Assembly (NCBI GenBank): GCA_015066595.1
Contig: SVNZ01000004.1
Span: 1-64,000, forward strand
Direction: 5' to 3'
Length of the DNA: 64,000 nucleotides
From: Oscillospiraceae bacterium
Lineage (GTDB): Bacteria; Bacillota; Clostridia; Oscillospirales; Acutalibacteraceae
Shown: piece by piece, positions 52,454 to 59,506 of the stretch
How the letters are laid out: each line of letters opens with the position of its first letter
Position numbering within the stretch: the stretch's first letter is position 1
The notes under the pieces: model-generated
What the model was told of the DNA's origin: nothing
What the model saw: only the letters and a program-made list of their open reading frames with translations
Database searches by the model: none
Translations under genes and position numbers: made by a program

Positions 52454-53767
52454 ATGAAAGCCAAAAAAATAATCAGCATACTACTTTCAGTTTTCATGCT
52501 ATTAACACCATTGTTCACTATTCCAGCTCAAGCAGCGCAAACGGATTATGTAGCTTCATTATCATCTATTCAGGCTTATCAGAACTTTCTTGATGAGCTG
52601 ATGATTGAGTACAACATCAGTGGTGTAGCCTATGTTACTCAAAACGGTCGTGTGCTGTGTCAGAGTGCAGTAGGTATGCAGAACACTATAGAAAACAAAC
52701 CAATGACCATAGATACACTGTTTCCTGTCGGCTCGATTTCAAAGCAGTTTTGTGCTACAGCGATTTTATTGTTACAGGAACAGGGCAAACTCAGTGTAAA
52801 CGATACACTTGACCAGTACTTCCCTGAATATGTCATCGGCAAAGATATAACTATTAAAAACCTGCTAACTATGCGCTCGGGTATTCGCGACTATGTAAAT
52901 ATTGATAATCAATACAAAGGACACGAAAATCCGGTCGAAGAATACACTTTATCCGATACTGCAAGCAAAGAAGAAAACCACAAGGCAATTCTTGATTGGC
53001 TTTTTACTCAGAATTTGAAATTCACTCCGGACAGAGCCTACTCCTATTCAAACTCAAATTACTTACTGCTTTCAATCATTGTAGAACAGGTATCATGTAT
53101 AAACTACACTGACTTTATTAAACAGAACATATTTTCCCCACTTAACATGACAAACTCTGGATTTTACGAAGAGCTTGTTGACTCCCCTGACTTGGCTGAA
53201 CATCATGTCCCCGATGAACTAAAACATCTTATGGACCCAACCTTCAAAGGTTTATCCCAGGGTGCAGGCGATCTTGTATCAAACTCAAAAGATATGGACA
53301 AGTGGATGACATCTTTAGCTGATGGTAAATTGCTCAGCGAAGAAAGCTTTAAAGAAATGACCACACCACAAACACCTGATTCTAATTACGTATATGGTAT
53401 AATCGCTGATTTGAAAAACGGCTCGTTATCCCACACGGGAGCTGTCGCAACATACCTTTCTGTAATGTTTACTTGTCCTGAGCAAAAGTTAAATATATTC
53501 GTCATTACCAACGACGCAGAAACATTAGTTTATGATATATTATATGCAGCACAGGATATTGCTGACATAAGCATCAAAGGCTCTATGCTGGGTGATATAG
53601 ACGGTGATGGCAAAGTAACCATCCTTGATGCAACTGCTATTCAGATGCACCTCGCAGAAATCGCTACACTTTTTAAAGAACAAATTGAGTGCGGTGATAC
53701 CGACGGCGACGGTAAACTAACGGTTCTTGATGCGACAGAAATTCAATTTTTCTTAGCAGAACTGTAA
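52454..53767 (+). CDS. secreted beta-lactamase-family serine hydrolase with C-terminal type I dockerin
   Basis: Exported protein of 437 residues (signal peptide about 1-27). The serine beta-lactamase/class C-like domain has SxxK as SISK (near 95), YSN in AYSYSNSNY (near 198) and an HTG-type motif (SHTGA near 325). The C-terminus holds a type I dockerin with two calcium-binding repeats, GDIDGDGKVTILDAT and GDTDGDGKLTVLDAT. It would therefore be carried on a cohesin scaffold or surface. The hydrolase may act as an esterase, D-aminopeptidase or beta-lactamase. It stands alone with its own promoter and terminator. Confidence 0.9.
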   Translation: MKAKKIISILLSVFMLLTPLFTIPAQAAQTDYVASLSSIQAYQNFLDELMIEYNISGVAYVTQNGRVLCQSAVGMQNTIENKPMTIDTLFPVGSISKQFCATAILLLQEQGKLSVNDTLDQYFPEYVIGKDITIKNLLTMRSGIRDYVNIDNQYKGHENPVEEYTLSDTASKEENHKAILDWLFTQNLKFTPDRAYSYSNSNYLLLSIIVEQVSCINYTDFIKQNIFSPLNMTNSGFYEELVDSPDLAEHHVPDELKHLMDPTFKGLSQGAGDLVSNSKDMDKWMTSLADGKLLSEESFKEMTTPQTPDSNYVYGIIADLKNGSLSHTGAVATYLSVMFTCPEQKLNIFVITNDAETLVYDILYAAQDIADISIKGSMLGDIDGDGKVTILDATAIQMHLAEIATLFKEQIECGDTDGDGKLTVLDATEIQFFLAEL

Positions 53768-53802
53768 ATAATAAGACTGCATAAAACAATTATTCTACAT
53801 AA

Positions 53803-53842
53803 AAACGAGGTTGTCTTTTTCTTTGACAACCTCGTTTCTTTT
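53803..53842. terminator. Bidirectional terminator
   Basis: A 13-bp stem (AAACGAGGTTGTC / GACAACCTCGTTT) between convergent genes, with T-rich flanks. Confidence 0.85.
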
Positions 53843-53849
53843 TATCAAC

Positions 53850-54479
53850 TCAAATTAACAACTCTTTCGCAACGTATTTTATTTCTTTAAAAGAATTTAG
53901 CGTTGCATCGTATTTGTCTGATTTTCCAAAACCGTAAGACGCATACACAAACGGTACTCCCGCTTCTCTAGCAGCACACTCATCACTTTTTGTGTCGCCG
54001 ACATAGATAGCTTTTCCTATATCGTTGCGCTTCATAACAAGCTTTATATTTTCGCCTTTTGAAAATCCTGTTGAGCCTGCGCACTCATAATCACTCAAAA
54101 GATCTTTCAGTTTATAATATTCTAAAAAAGAATTAAGATATCCTTGCTGACAGTTGCTCACTATCATTAGTGCGTAATCATTTTTCAGCTTTTCTAATGT
54201 TTCAAGCACATTATCATATAGCTCAGCTCCGTGACTTCTTAAATGTTCCTGTTCACATTTAAAAATCTCATTTATAAGCATCTCTGCCTCGTCTTTTTCA
54301 ACATCCACAAAAAAGTCATCGACAAACTGTGCTTTGTTCTTACCCATCAATGATGACATAATCTCCTTTGTCATCTTGAGTTTCGGGCACCTGACACTCA
54401 GCACCTTGTTCCATATATCAACGACAGTGTCACTAGTGTCCCACAAAGTTCCATCTAAATCAAAAATAATTGCGTTCAT
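53850..54479 (-). CDS. HAD-superfamily phosphatase (Gph/PGMB-like)
   Basis: Protein of 209 residues. Motif I is FDLDGTLWDT (residues 5-14), motif II is MIVSNC, motif III Lys is in SKGENIKL (near 145), and motif IV is YVGDTKSDECAA. A helical cap follows motif I. Relatives include phosphoglycolate phosphatase and beta-phosphoglucomutase; the substrate is not determined. The ATG at 54479 follows AGGTGATA. It is monocistronic and divergent from the HydS regulatory cassette. Confidence 0.85.
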   Translation of the reverse strand: MNAIIFDLDGTLWDTSDTVVDIWNKVLSVRCPKLKMTKEIMSSLMGKNKAQFVDDFFVDVEKDEAEMLINEIFKCEQEHLRSHGAELYDNVLETLEKLKNDYALMIVSNCQQGYLNSFLEYYKLKDLLSDYECAGSTGFSKGENIKLVMKRNDIGKAIYVGDTKSDECAAREAGVPFVYASYGFGKSDKYDATLNSFKEIKYVAKELLI

Positions 54480-54571
54480 ATTATCACCTACATATATTAT
54501 ACTACGGTGTGTCAATATAGAAAAGAAAAGCAAATTTGTCCGTCATTTTTCACATAATAATAGCATAAACT

Positions 54572-54600
54572 TTGTGTAGAATTAAGTCGCAGAATATGAT
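54572..54600 (+). promoter_or_regulatory. Sigma-A promoter of the DRTGG-HATPase-HydS cassette
   Basis: -35 TTGTGT, a 17-nt spacer and -10 TATGAT, about 40 nt before the first gene of the cassette. Confidence 0.6.
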
Positions 54601-54640
54601 AAAATGAATGTGTATATAAACTGAAAGGATGTATCCGACT

Positions 54641-54988
54641 ATGGTAATAAAAGACATAATTGACATTCTACAGGGTGAAGTCATCTGCGAAGGTGATTTA
54701 TCTCAGGAAATCAAAACCGCTTGCGGCTCAGATATGATGAGCGATGTGCTTGCATTTGTAAAAGACCAGTCTGTTCTACTCACTGGTCTTGTCAACCCAC
54801 AGGTAGTAAGAACAGCTGAAATGATGGATATGGCTTGCATCGTGTTTGTCAGAGGTAAACAGCCTGACCAGTCTATCATTGACCTTGCAAAATCCCGTGA
54901 CATCACACTTATCAAGACCCGCTTTCGAATGTTCACTGCTTGCGGACTTCTGTATAGTAACGGTCTTTCAGGAGGCTGTAACATATGA
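54641..54988 (+). CDS. DRTGG domain protein, first copy
   Basis: Protein of 115 residues consisting of a single DRTGG-type domain: VIKDIIDILQGEVICEGD, DMMSDVLAFVKDQSVLLTG and MACIVFVRGKQPDQSIIDLAKSRDITLI. DRTGG domains occur in phosphotransacetylase-like and CBS-linked sensors and are thought to bind small ligands. It is the first gene of the HydS cassette and overlaps the ATPase gene by 4 nt. The ATG at 54641 is preferred because the first ATG abuts its would-be Shine-Dalgarno sequence. A paralogue lies at 56733. Confidence 0.75.
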   Translation: MVIKDIIDILQGEVICEGDLSQEIKTACGSDMMSDVLAFVKDQSVLLTGLVNPQVVRTAEMMDMACIVFVRGKQPDQSIIDLAKSRDITLIKTRFRMFTACGLLYSNGLSGGCNI

Positions 54989-55410
54989 GTGCAATTCATT
55001 TAAGATACGAAGTACCGGGCGATGATTTCACTCGTGCCGGAGAAGCAAGTGGTGCAGTAAAAAAGCGTTTAAAAGCACTTGGATACAATCCTGATGCAAT
55101 AAGACGTGTTGCTATTGCTATGTATGAAGCAGAGATAAATATGGTTATCCATGCTGAAGGCGGATACTGTGATGTAGATATCTATCCTGACAAAGTCGAA
55201 GTACTTTTAGCTGATAAGGGTCCCGGTATTCCTGACGTAGAAAAAGCTATGCAAGCAGGTTTTTCCACCGCACCTGACAACGTACGCAACTTAGGTTTCG
55301 GCGCAGGCATGGGTCTTCCTAACATCAAAAAATACACCGACGAAATGCGCATCGAAACTACACTTGGTGTAGGCACAAACCTATACCTGACTGTTAAAGT
55401 CAACGAATAA
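54985..55410 (+). CDS. RsbW/RsbT-like stand-alone HATPase (anti-sigma-type kinase)
   Basis: GHKL ATPase of 141 residues with no other domain. The N-box is YEAEINMVIHA (near 47), G1 is DKGPGIPD (near 77), and G2 is FGAGMGLPNI (near 103). The short size and GAGMGLPN loop match the RsbW/RsbT/SpoIIAB group, which phosphorylates antagonist proteins or binds sigma factors. No STAS antagonist or sigma factor is encoded next to it; the DRTGG and HydS proteins are its operon neighbours. Overlaps both are tight (ATGA with the upstream gene), so it is stoichiometrically coupled. Confidence 0.82.
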   Translation: MSAIHLRYEVPGDDFTRAGEASGAVKKRLKALGYNPDAIRRVAIAMYEAEINMVIHAEGGYCDVDIYPDKVEVLLADKGPGIPDVEKAMQAGFSTAPDNVRNLGFGAGMGLPNIKKYTDEMRIETTLGVGTNLYLTVKVNE

Positions 55411-55442
55411 AATATCTATTTTTTACATAAGAGGTGTGGAAA

Positions 55443-56720
55443 ATGCAAAAGTATTTTCACTCCGTAGAGCTCGAGGCTGACAAGTGCTGTGGTTGCACGA
55501 ACTGCCTCAAACGTTGCCCTACAGAAGCTATACGTGTTCACGATGGTAAAGCCACTATTCTTTCCGAACGCTGTATAGACTGTGGTGAATGCATCCGTAT
55601 TTGCCCTCACAGAGCAAAGAAAGCACATTCATCACAAATCGAAGAAATTGAAAATTTTAAAATCAAGGTTGCTGTACCTGCACCGGCGCTTTTCGGTCAG
55701 TTTTCTAACCTTGATGATATTGATATTGTCCTAAATGGACTTCGAGCTATCGGATTTGATTTTATCTTTGAAGTATCCCGTGCAGCGGAGCTTGTATCCG
55801 AAGTGACCAGAAAGATGATCCGCGACGGCAAGCTCAACAACAAGCCTATCATCAGCTCTGCGTGTCCGGCTGTCGTTCGACTCATCAAAATCCGTTTTCC
55901 TGATTTGTGCGATAATGTTATGCCGCTACTCGCTCCTATGGAGGTAGCAGCTCGCCTTGCTCGTGAAGAAGTCAAAAAGCAGACTGGTCTTTCTGATGAT
56001 GACATCGGTGTGTTCTTCATCACACCTTGCGCAGCAAAAGTTACAGCCATCAACTCACCGACCACAGGTGAAAAATCTGCGTGCAACGGTGCTATCGCTA
56101 TATCTAAAATTTACCCACAGCTCACTCAGGCTATGGAAAAGCTCAATGTGCTCGAGCCGATTGCTAACTCAGGTCTCATCGGTGTCGGTTGGGCAACAAG
56201 CGGTGGCGAAAGCGCTGCTATGCTCGGCGATAAGTACCTGGCTGCTGATGGTATCGAAAATGTTATTCGAGTGCTTGAAGGTCTTGAAGATGATAAAATC
56301 CGCGATGTCGATTTTGTTGAGCTCAACGCTTGTTCTGGCGGTTGTGTAGGCGGTATTTTAAATGTCGAGAATCCGTACGTTGCACAAGCTAGGATTCAAA
56401 ACCTCAGAAAATATCTGCCTGTATCTCTCAACCACTTGAGCAGTGAAGACTTGGAAGATTTTCTTTGGAAAGGTGAGCTTGAGTACGACGGTGATGGTTT
56501 TAAACTCGACGAAGATATCTTTAAAGCTATGGATAAAATGGAACAGATGGAAAAAATCTGTGCTACGCTACCTGGTCTGGACTGTGGCTCTTGCGGTGCA
56601 CCGACTTGTCGAGCTATGGCTGAAGATATCGTCAAAGGTCAAGCAAAAGAAACTGACTGTATTCACAAGCTCAAAGCTCAGATACAGTCTGTCTATGACC
56701 AGCTCAAAAATACACTTTAA
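55443..56720 (+). CDS. HydS-like sensory [FeFe]-hydrogenase homologue
   Basis: Protein of 425 residues. Two N-terminal [4Fe-4S] ferredoxin motifs (CCGCTNCLKRCP and CIDCGECIRICP) precede an [FeFe]-hydrogenase H-domain and a C-terminal Fe-S domain (LPGLDCGSCGAPTC, near 380). H-cluster motifs: L1 SSACPAV (near 137), L2 ITPCAAK (near 192) and L3 ELNACSGGCVGG (near 295). The four cubane cysteines are present, but the proton-transfer Cys of TSCCP is Ala, as in sensory HydS proteins. It probably senses H2 or redox state for the neighbouring regulators. ATG at 55443 follows AAGAGGTG. Confidence 0.85.
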   Translation: MQKYFHSVELEADKCCGCTNCLKRCPTEAIRVHDGKATILSERCIDCGECIRICPHRAKKAHSSQIEEIENFKIKVAVPAPALFGQFSNLDDIDIVLNGLRAIGFDFIFEVSRAAELVSEVTRKMIRDGKLNNKPIISSACPAVVRLIKIRFPDLCDNVMPLLAPMEVAARLAREEVKKQTGLSDDDIGVFFITPCAAKVTAINSPTTGEKSACNGAIAISKIYPQLTQAMEKLNVLEPIANSGLIGVGWATSGGESAAMLGDKYLAADGIENVIRVLEGLEDDKIRDVDFVELNACSGGCVGGILNVENPYVAQARIQNLRKYLPVSLNHLSSEDLEDFLWKGELEYDGDGFKLDEDIFKAMDKMEQMEKICATLPGLDCGSCGAPTCRAMAEDIVKGQAKETDCIHKLKAQIQSVYDQLKNTL

Positions 56721-56732
56721 TCGGAGTTTTAT

Positions 56733-57062
56733 ATGAACGTAAAAGAAGCTATTGAAAAGCTTAACTTAAATATACTTGTAGAAGGCGATTTAGGGCGAGA
56801 TATCACTGATTGCTACATCGGCGACTTACTATCCTGGGTTATGGGAAGAGCAGGTGAAGACTCTATCTGGCTGACAGTTATGGGCAACATCAACTCTATC
56901 GCTGTAGCAACTCTTGCTGATGTTTCATGTATCGTGCTGGTTGAAAACGCCTCACTCGATGATGAAGCAAAAGCTAAAGCTTCTGCTCACGGTGTCACTA
57001 TTTTGCAATCTGAAGAAAACTCATATCACCTTGCTACTAAAATTTACGAACTGCTGAAATAA
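56733..57062 (+). CDS. DRTGG domain protein, second copy
   Basis: Protein of 109 residues, one DRTGG-type domain: EAIEKLNLNILVEGDLGRDI, DLLSWVMGRAGEDSIWLTVMG and VSCIVLVENASLDDEAKAKASAHGVTIL. It is paralogous to the protein at 54641 but diverged. It begins 12 nt after the HydS-like gene with CGGAG as ribosome-binding site and is followed at once by the PHP gene. The ligand is unknown. The HydS-DRTGG-PHP order is part of the cassette. Confidence 0.75.
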   Translation: MNVKEAIEKLNLNILVEGDLGRDITDCYIGDLLSWVMGRAGEDSIWLTVMGNINSIAVATLADVSCIVLVENASLDDEAKAKASAHGVTILQSEENSYHLATKIYELLK

Positions 57063-57063
57063 G

Positions 57064-57780
57064 ATGAAGTATTACTACGACTTACACCTGCATTCCTGCC
57101 TGTCGCCTTGTGGTGATATGGATATGACGCCTAACAACATAGTCGGTATGTCAAAACTTTTGGGTCTTAACATAATAGCCCTCACCGACCATAATAGTAG
57201 CCTCAACTGTGAAGCTGTGATGAAACTCGGTGAAGAAAACGGTCTGTGTGTTATTCCCGGTATGGAACTGACCACAATGGATGAAATCCACGTTGTATGC
57301 CTGTTTCCTACACTAAAAAAAGCGTTGGAATTTAACGACTATGTTAAAGAGCATCAGATGCAGTTACAAAATCGTGCAGATATCTACGGAAGACAAGTAG
57401 TTATGGACGAAAATGACAACGAAATAGACGAAGAATCTAATCTTCTGATACTAGCTACAGATATCAGTATTTCTAACATCAACGAACTGGTTAGCAGTTT
57501 TGGCGGAGTGTGTTATCCTGCACACATCAATCGTGACAGTATGTCAGTGCTTGCGGTCTTGGGTGAAATACCACCAGAGTGCGATTTTACAACAGTTGAA
57601 GTATCAAGCAGTGGCGATATCGAAAAGCTCAAAGCTATGCACCCTGTCTTAAATGATATGCTCATCGTAAAAAACAGCGATGCACATTATCTTGAGAATA
57701 TGAAAGACGCACAAAATTACTTTGAACTTGAAAAGCTGTCTGTTGAGTCTGTTTTGGAAGTTTTGAAAAATAAAAAGTAG
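57064..57780 (+). CDS. PHP domain phosphoesterase
   Basis: Metal-dependent phosphoesterase of 238 residues of the TrpH/YciV type. Metal ligands: DLHLHSCLSPCGD (residues 6-18), ALTDHNS (near 40), PGMELTT (near 68), a later PAHINRD (near 155) and NSDAH near 205. Family members hydrolyse nucleoside 3',5'-bisphosphates, short oligonucleotides or sugar phosphates. It ends the regulatory cassette, one base after the second DRTGG gene, and is followed by a strong terminator. Its link to hydrogenase signalling is inferred from position only. Confidence 0.85.
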   Translation: MKYYYDLHLHSCLSPCGDMDMTPNNIVGMSKLLGLNIIALTDHNSSLNCEAVMKLGEENGLCVIPGMELTTMDEIHVVCLFPTLKKALEFNDYVKEHQMQLQNRADIYGRQVVMDENDNEIDEESNLLILATDISISNINELVSSFGGVCYPAHINRDSMSVLAVLGEIPPECDFTTVEVSSSGDIEKLKAMHPVLNDMLIVKNSDAHYLENMKDAQNYFELEKLSVESVLEVLKNKK

Positions 57781-57787
57781 ATATACT

Positions 57788-57824
57788 AAGCCACCTGTAT
57801 GGTACAGGTGGCTTTTTTCTTTTT
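57788..57824 (+). terminator. Terminator of the HydS regulatory cassette
   Basis: A 12-bp stem (AAGCCACCTGTA / TACAGGTGGCTT) followed by TTTTCTTTTTT. Confidence 0.88.
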
Positions 57825-57909
57825 TCGAATTATGATTTGTGATTTTTGTAACTTCATATAACAAGGTTTGTTGGTTAGCTTTCGCTAACTGACACAATAG
57901 ACAAAAAGT

Positions 57910-57927
57910 TTGATAATTTTTTGACAA
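57910..57927 (+). promoter_or_regulatory. Rex-like operator upstream of the hydrogenase operon
   Basis: TTGATAATTTTTTGACAA matches the Rex consensus TTGTTAAnnnnTTAACAA at 12 of 14 specified positions. It lies about 40 bp before the -35 of the hnd promoter. Rex is the NADH/NAD+-sensing repressor that commonly controls clostridial fermentation and hydrogenase genes. Confidence 0.6.
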
Positions 57928-57965
57928 TTTTCTTGATTTTTAGGTCATTTTTCCTCTTTTTCGTA

Positions 57966-57994
57966 TAGACAATCACGTACTTTCATGCTATAAT
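57966..57994 (+). promoter_or_regulatory. Sigma-A promoter of the hnd hydrogenase operon
   Basis: -35 TAGACA, a 17-nt spacer and -10 TATAAT, about 72 nt before hndA. The remainder of 57781-58066 holds the cassette terminator, a GTTAGC/GCTAAC inverted repeat and the Rex-like site. Confidence 0.75.
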
Positions 57995-58066
57995 TTATCT
58001 GTGTGCATATACGAATTTTTTTGCTACAATTCACAGTACATAATTTTCTAATTAGGAGGAAAAACG

Positions 58067-58564
58067 ATGCAAAAGAAAATCAGTAGTATCCCGTTTTCGG
58101 GTACACCTGAGCAGGAAGCAGAGCTCAAAAAAGTCATCGAAAAACACATCGATGATCCGGGCGCAGTAATGCCTGTACTTCAGGAAGCACAGGAGATCTA
58201 CGGCTATCTTCCACAAGAGGTTCAGACCATGGTTGCTGAAGGTCTTAATGTGCCACTTGAAGAGGTTTACGGCGTATCTACTTTCTACTCACAGTTCGCT
58301 CTCTCCCCTAAGGGTAAGTACAACATCTCTGTTTGTATGGGTACAGCGTGTTATGTAAAGGGTTCAGGCGATGTTTTAGACAAGCTTTCTGAAGAACTCG
58401 GTATCGGCGCTGAAGAGTGTACTCTTGACGGTAAGTTCTCACTCACAGCTTGTCGTTGTATCGGTGCTTGCGGTCTTGCTCCGGTTATCACTATCAACGA
58501 TGATGTTTACGGTAGACTTACAGCTGATATGATTCCTGACATTCTCAAGAAATACAAGGACTAA
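58067..58564 (+). CDS. hndA: hydrogenase subunit HndA/HydC (NuoE-like [2Fe-2S])
   Basis: Thioredoxin-fold ferredoxin of 165 residues, the NuoE-type subunit of bifurcating hydrogenases. PGAVMPVLQEAQEIYGYLP and GVSTFYSQF are family hallmarks. The [2Fe-2S] ligands are CMGTAC (near 93) and CRCIGACG (near 134). It carries electrons between the flavin subunit and HndD. AGGAGGAAA precedes the ATG. First gene of the operon hndA-HATPase-hndB-hndC-hndD. Confidence 0.92.
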   Translation: MQKKISSIPFSGTPEQEAELKKVIEKHIDDPGAVMPVLQEAQEIYGYLPQEVQTMVAEGLNVPLEEVYGVSTFYSQFALSPKGKYNISVCMGTACYVKGSGDVLDKLSEELGIGAEECTLDGKFSLTACRCIGACGLAPVITINDDVYGRLTADMIPDILKKYKD

Positions 58565-58567
58565 TCT

Positions 58568-59125
58568 ATGAGAGAGTTATCTCTTAATGTTATGGACGTT
58601 GCTCAAAACTCAGTCACCGCAAAAGCGTCGCTTGTTACAATCATCGTAAAAGAAAGTGACAAAAACGACTTTCTTGATATCACTATCAAGGACAACGGTT
58701 GTGGTATGACGAAAGAGCAGGTTCAAAACGTAATTGACCCATTCTTCACTACTCGCACCACCAGAAAAGTAGGCTTGGGCGTACCGCTTTTTAAGATGGC
58801 GGCTGAACAGACAGGTGGTAGCTTTTCTATCGACTCTACACTTGATGTCGGCACAACACTTTTTGCACATTTTGTGAAATCCAGCGTTGATATGACCCCA
58901 CTTGGAGATATCAACTCTACGATCAAAATTCTCATTCAGTGTAATCCAGACATTGATTTTGTGTTTTCTCACTCTACAGACAACGGTGAGTTCACACTAT
59001 CTACAATAGAGCTCAGAGAAATTTTGGGTGAAGATGTTCCGCTCAACACTCCCGACGTGCTCGAGTGGATAGGCGGATTTTTATCAGAACAATCTAACAT
59101 TATATACGGAGGTGCTAAAAAATGA
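58568..59125 (+). CDS. stand-alone HATPase embedded in the hydrogenase operon
   Basis: GHKL ATPase of 185 residues resembling the catalytic domain of histidine kinases. N-box LSLNVMDVAQNSV (residues 4-16), G1 DNGCGM (near 41), F-box DPFFTTR (near 57) and G2 GLGVPLF (near 68) are present. No dimerisation/His-phosphotransfer domain precedes it. A C-terminal extension of about 85 residues has no recognised fold. It is 3 nt after hndA and overlaps hndB by 4 nt, so it is made with the hydrogenase. Known in other hyd operons, but its role is not established. Confidence 0.8.
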   Translation: MRELSLNVMDVAQNSVTAKASLVTIIVKESDKNDFLDITIKDNGCGMTKEQVQNVIDPFFTTRTTRKVGLGVPLFKMAAEQTGGSFSIDSTLDVGTTLFAHFVKSSVDMTPLGDINSTIKILIQCNPDIDFVFSHSTDNGEFTLSTIELREILGEDVPLNTPDVLEWIGGFLSEQSNIIYGGAKK

Positions 59126-59490
59126 AATCTTTAGCTGAATTACAGGCAATCAGAGACAAAGCGAAGCTCGAGCTCAATATGAGACAAGAGAATCCTAACG
59201 CTATCCGTGTTCTGGTTGGTATGGCTACATGCGGTATTGCTGCTGGCGCTCGTCCAGTGCTCAACGCATTCACAGAAGAAATTGCAAAGCGCAATTTGCA
59301 GGATGTTACTATCACACAGACAGGTTGTATCGGTATCTGTCAGTTTGAGCCTGTTGTTGAAATCGAAATTCCGGGCGAGGACAAAGTAACATACGTTAAA
59401 ATGACACCTGAAAAGGTTGCTAAGGTCGTAAACGACCATATCGTAAACAGAAACGTAGTTACCGAGTACACTATCGGTGCTTACAAATAA
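59122..59490 (+). CDS. hndB: hydrogenase subunit HndB-like [2Fe-2S] protein
   Basis: Thioredoxin-like ferredoxin-type protein of 122 residues. It has MATCGIAAGARPV (Cys near 36) and GCIGICQFEP (near 73). The usual C-x4-C first pair reads C-x4-A, so only three candidate ligands are seen. That matches my memory of HndB proteins but I cannot verify it. It is translated by overlap with the HATPase gene (ATGA) and lies before hndC. It probably joins the electron-transfer chain or acts structurally. Confidence 0.85.
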   Translation: MKSLAELQAIRDKAKLELNMRQENPNAIRVLVGMATCGIAAGARPVLNAFTEEIAKRNLQDVTITQTGCIGICQFEPVVEIEIPGEDKVTYVKMTPEKVAKVVNDHIVNRNVVTEYTIGAYK

Positions 59491-59506
59491 TTAAGGAGGA
59501 CAAATA

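Noticed and set aside
57874-57889. GTTAGC/GCTAAC repeat as a Rex site
   Set aside because: The distance between the TTA and TAA halves is 8 nt rather than 6 and the outer bases do not match; 57910-57927 fits Rex far better.
57921-57926. TTGACA as a -35 promoter element of the hydrogenase operon
   Set aside because: No acceptable -10 lies 16-18 nt downstream; the TAGACA/TATAAT pair at 57966-57994 is better.
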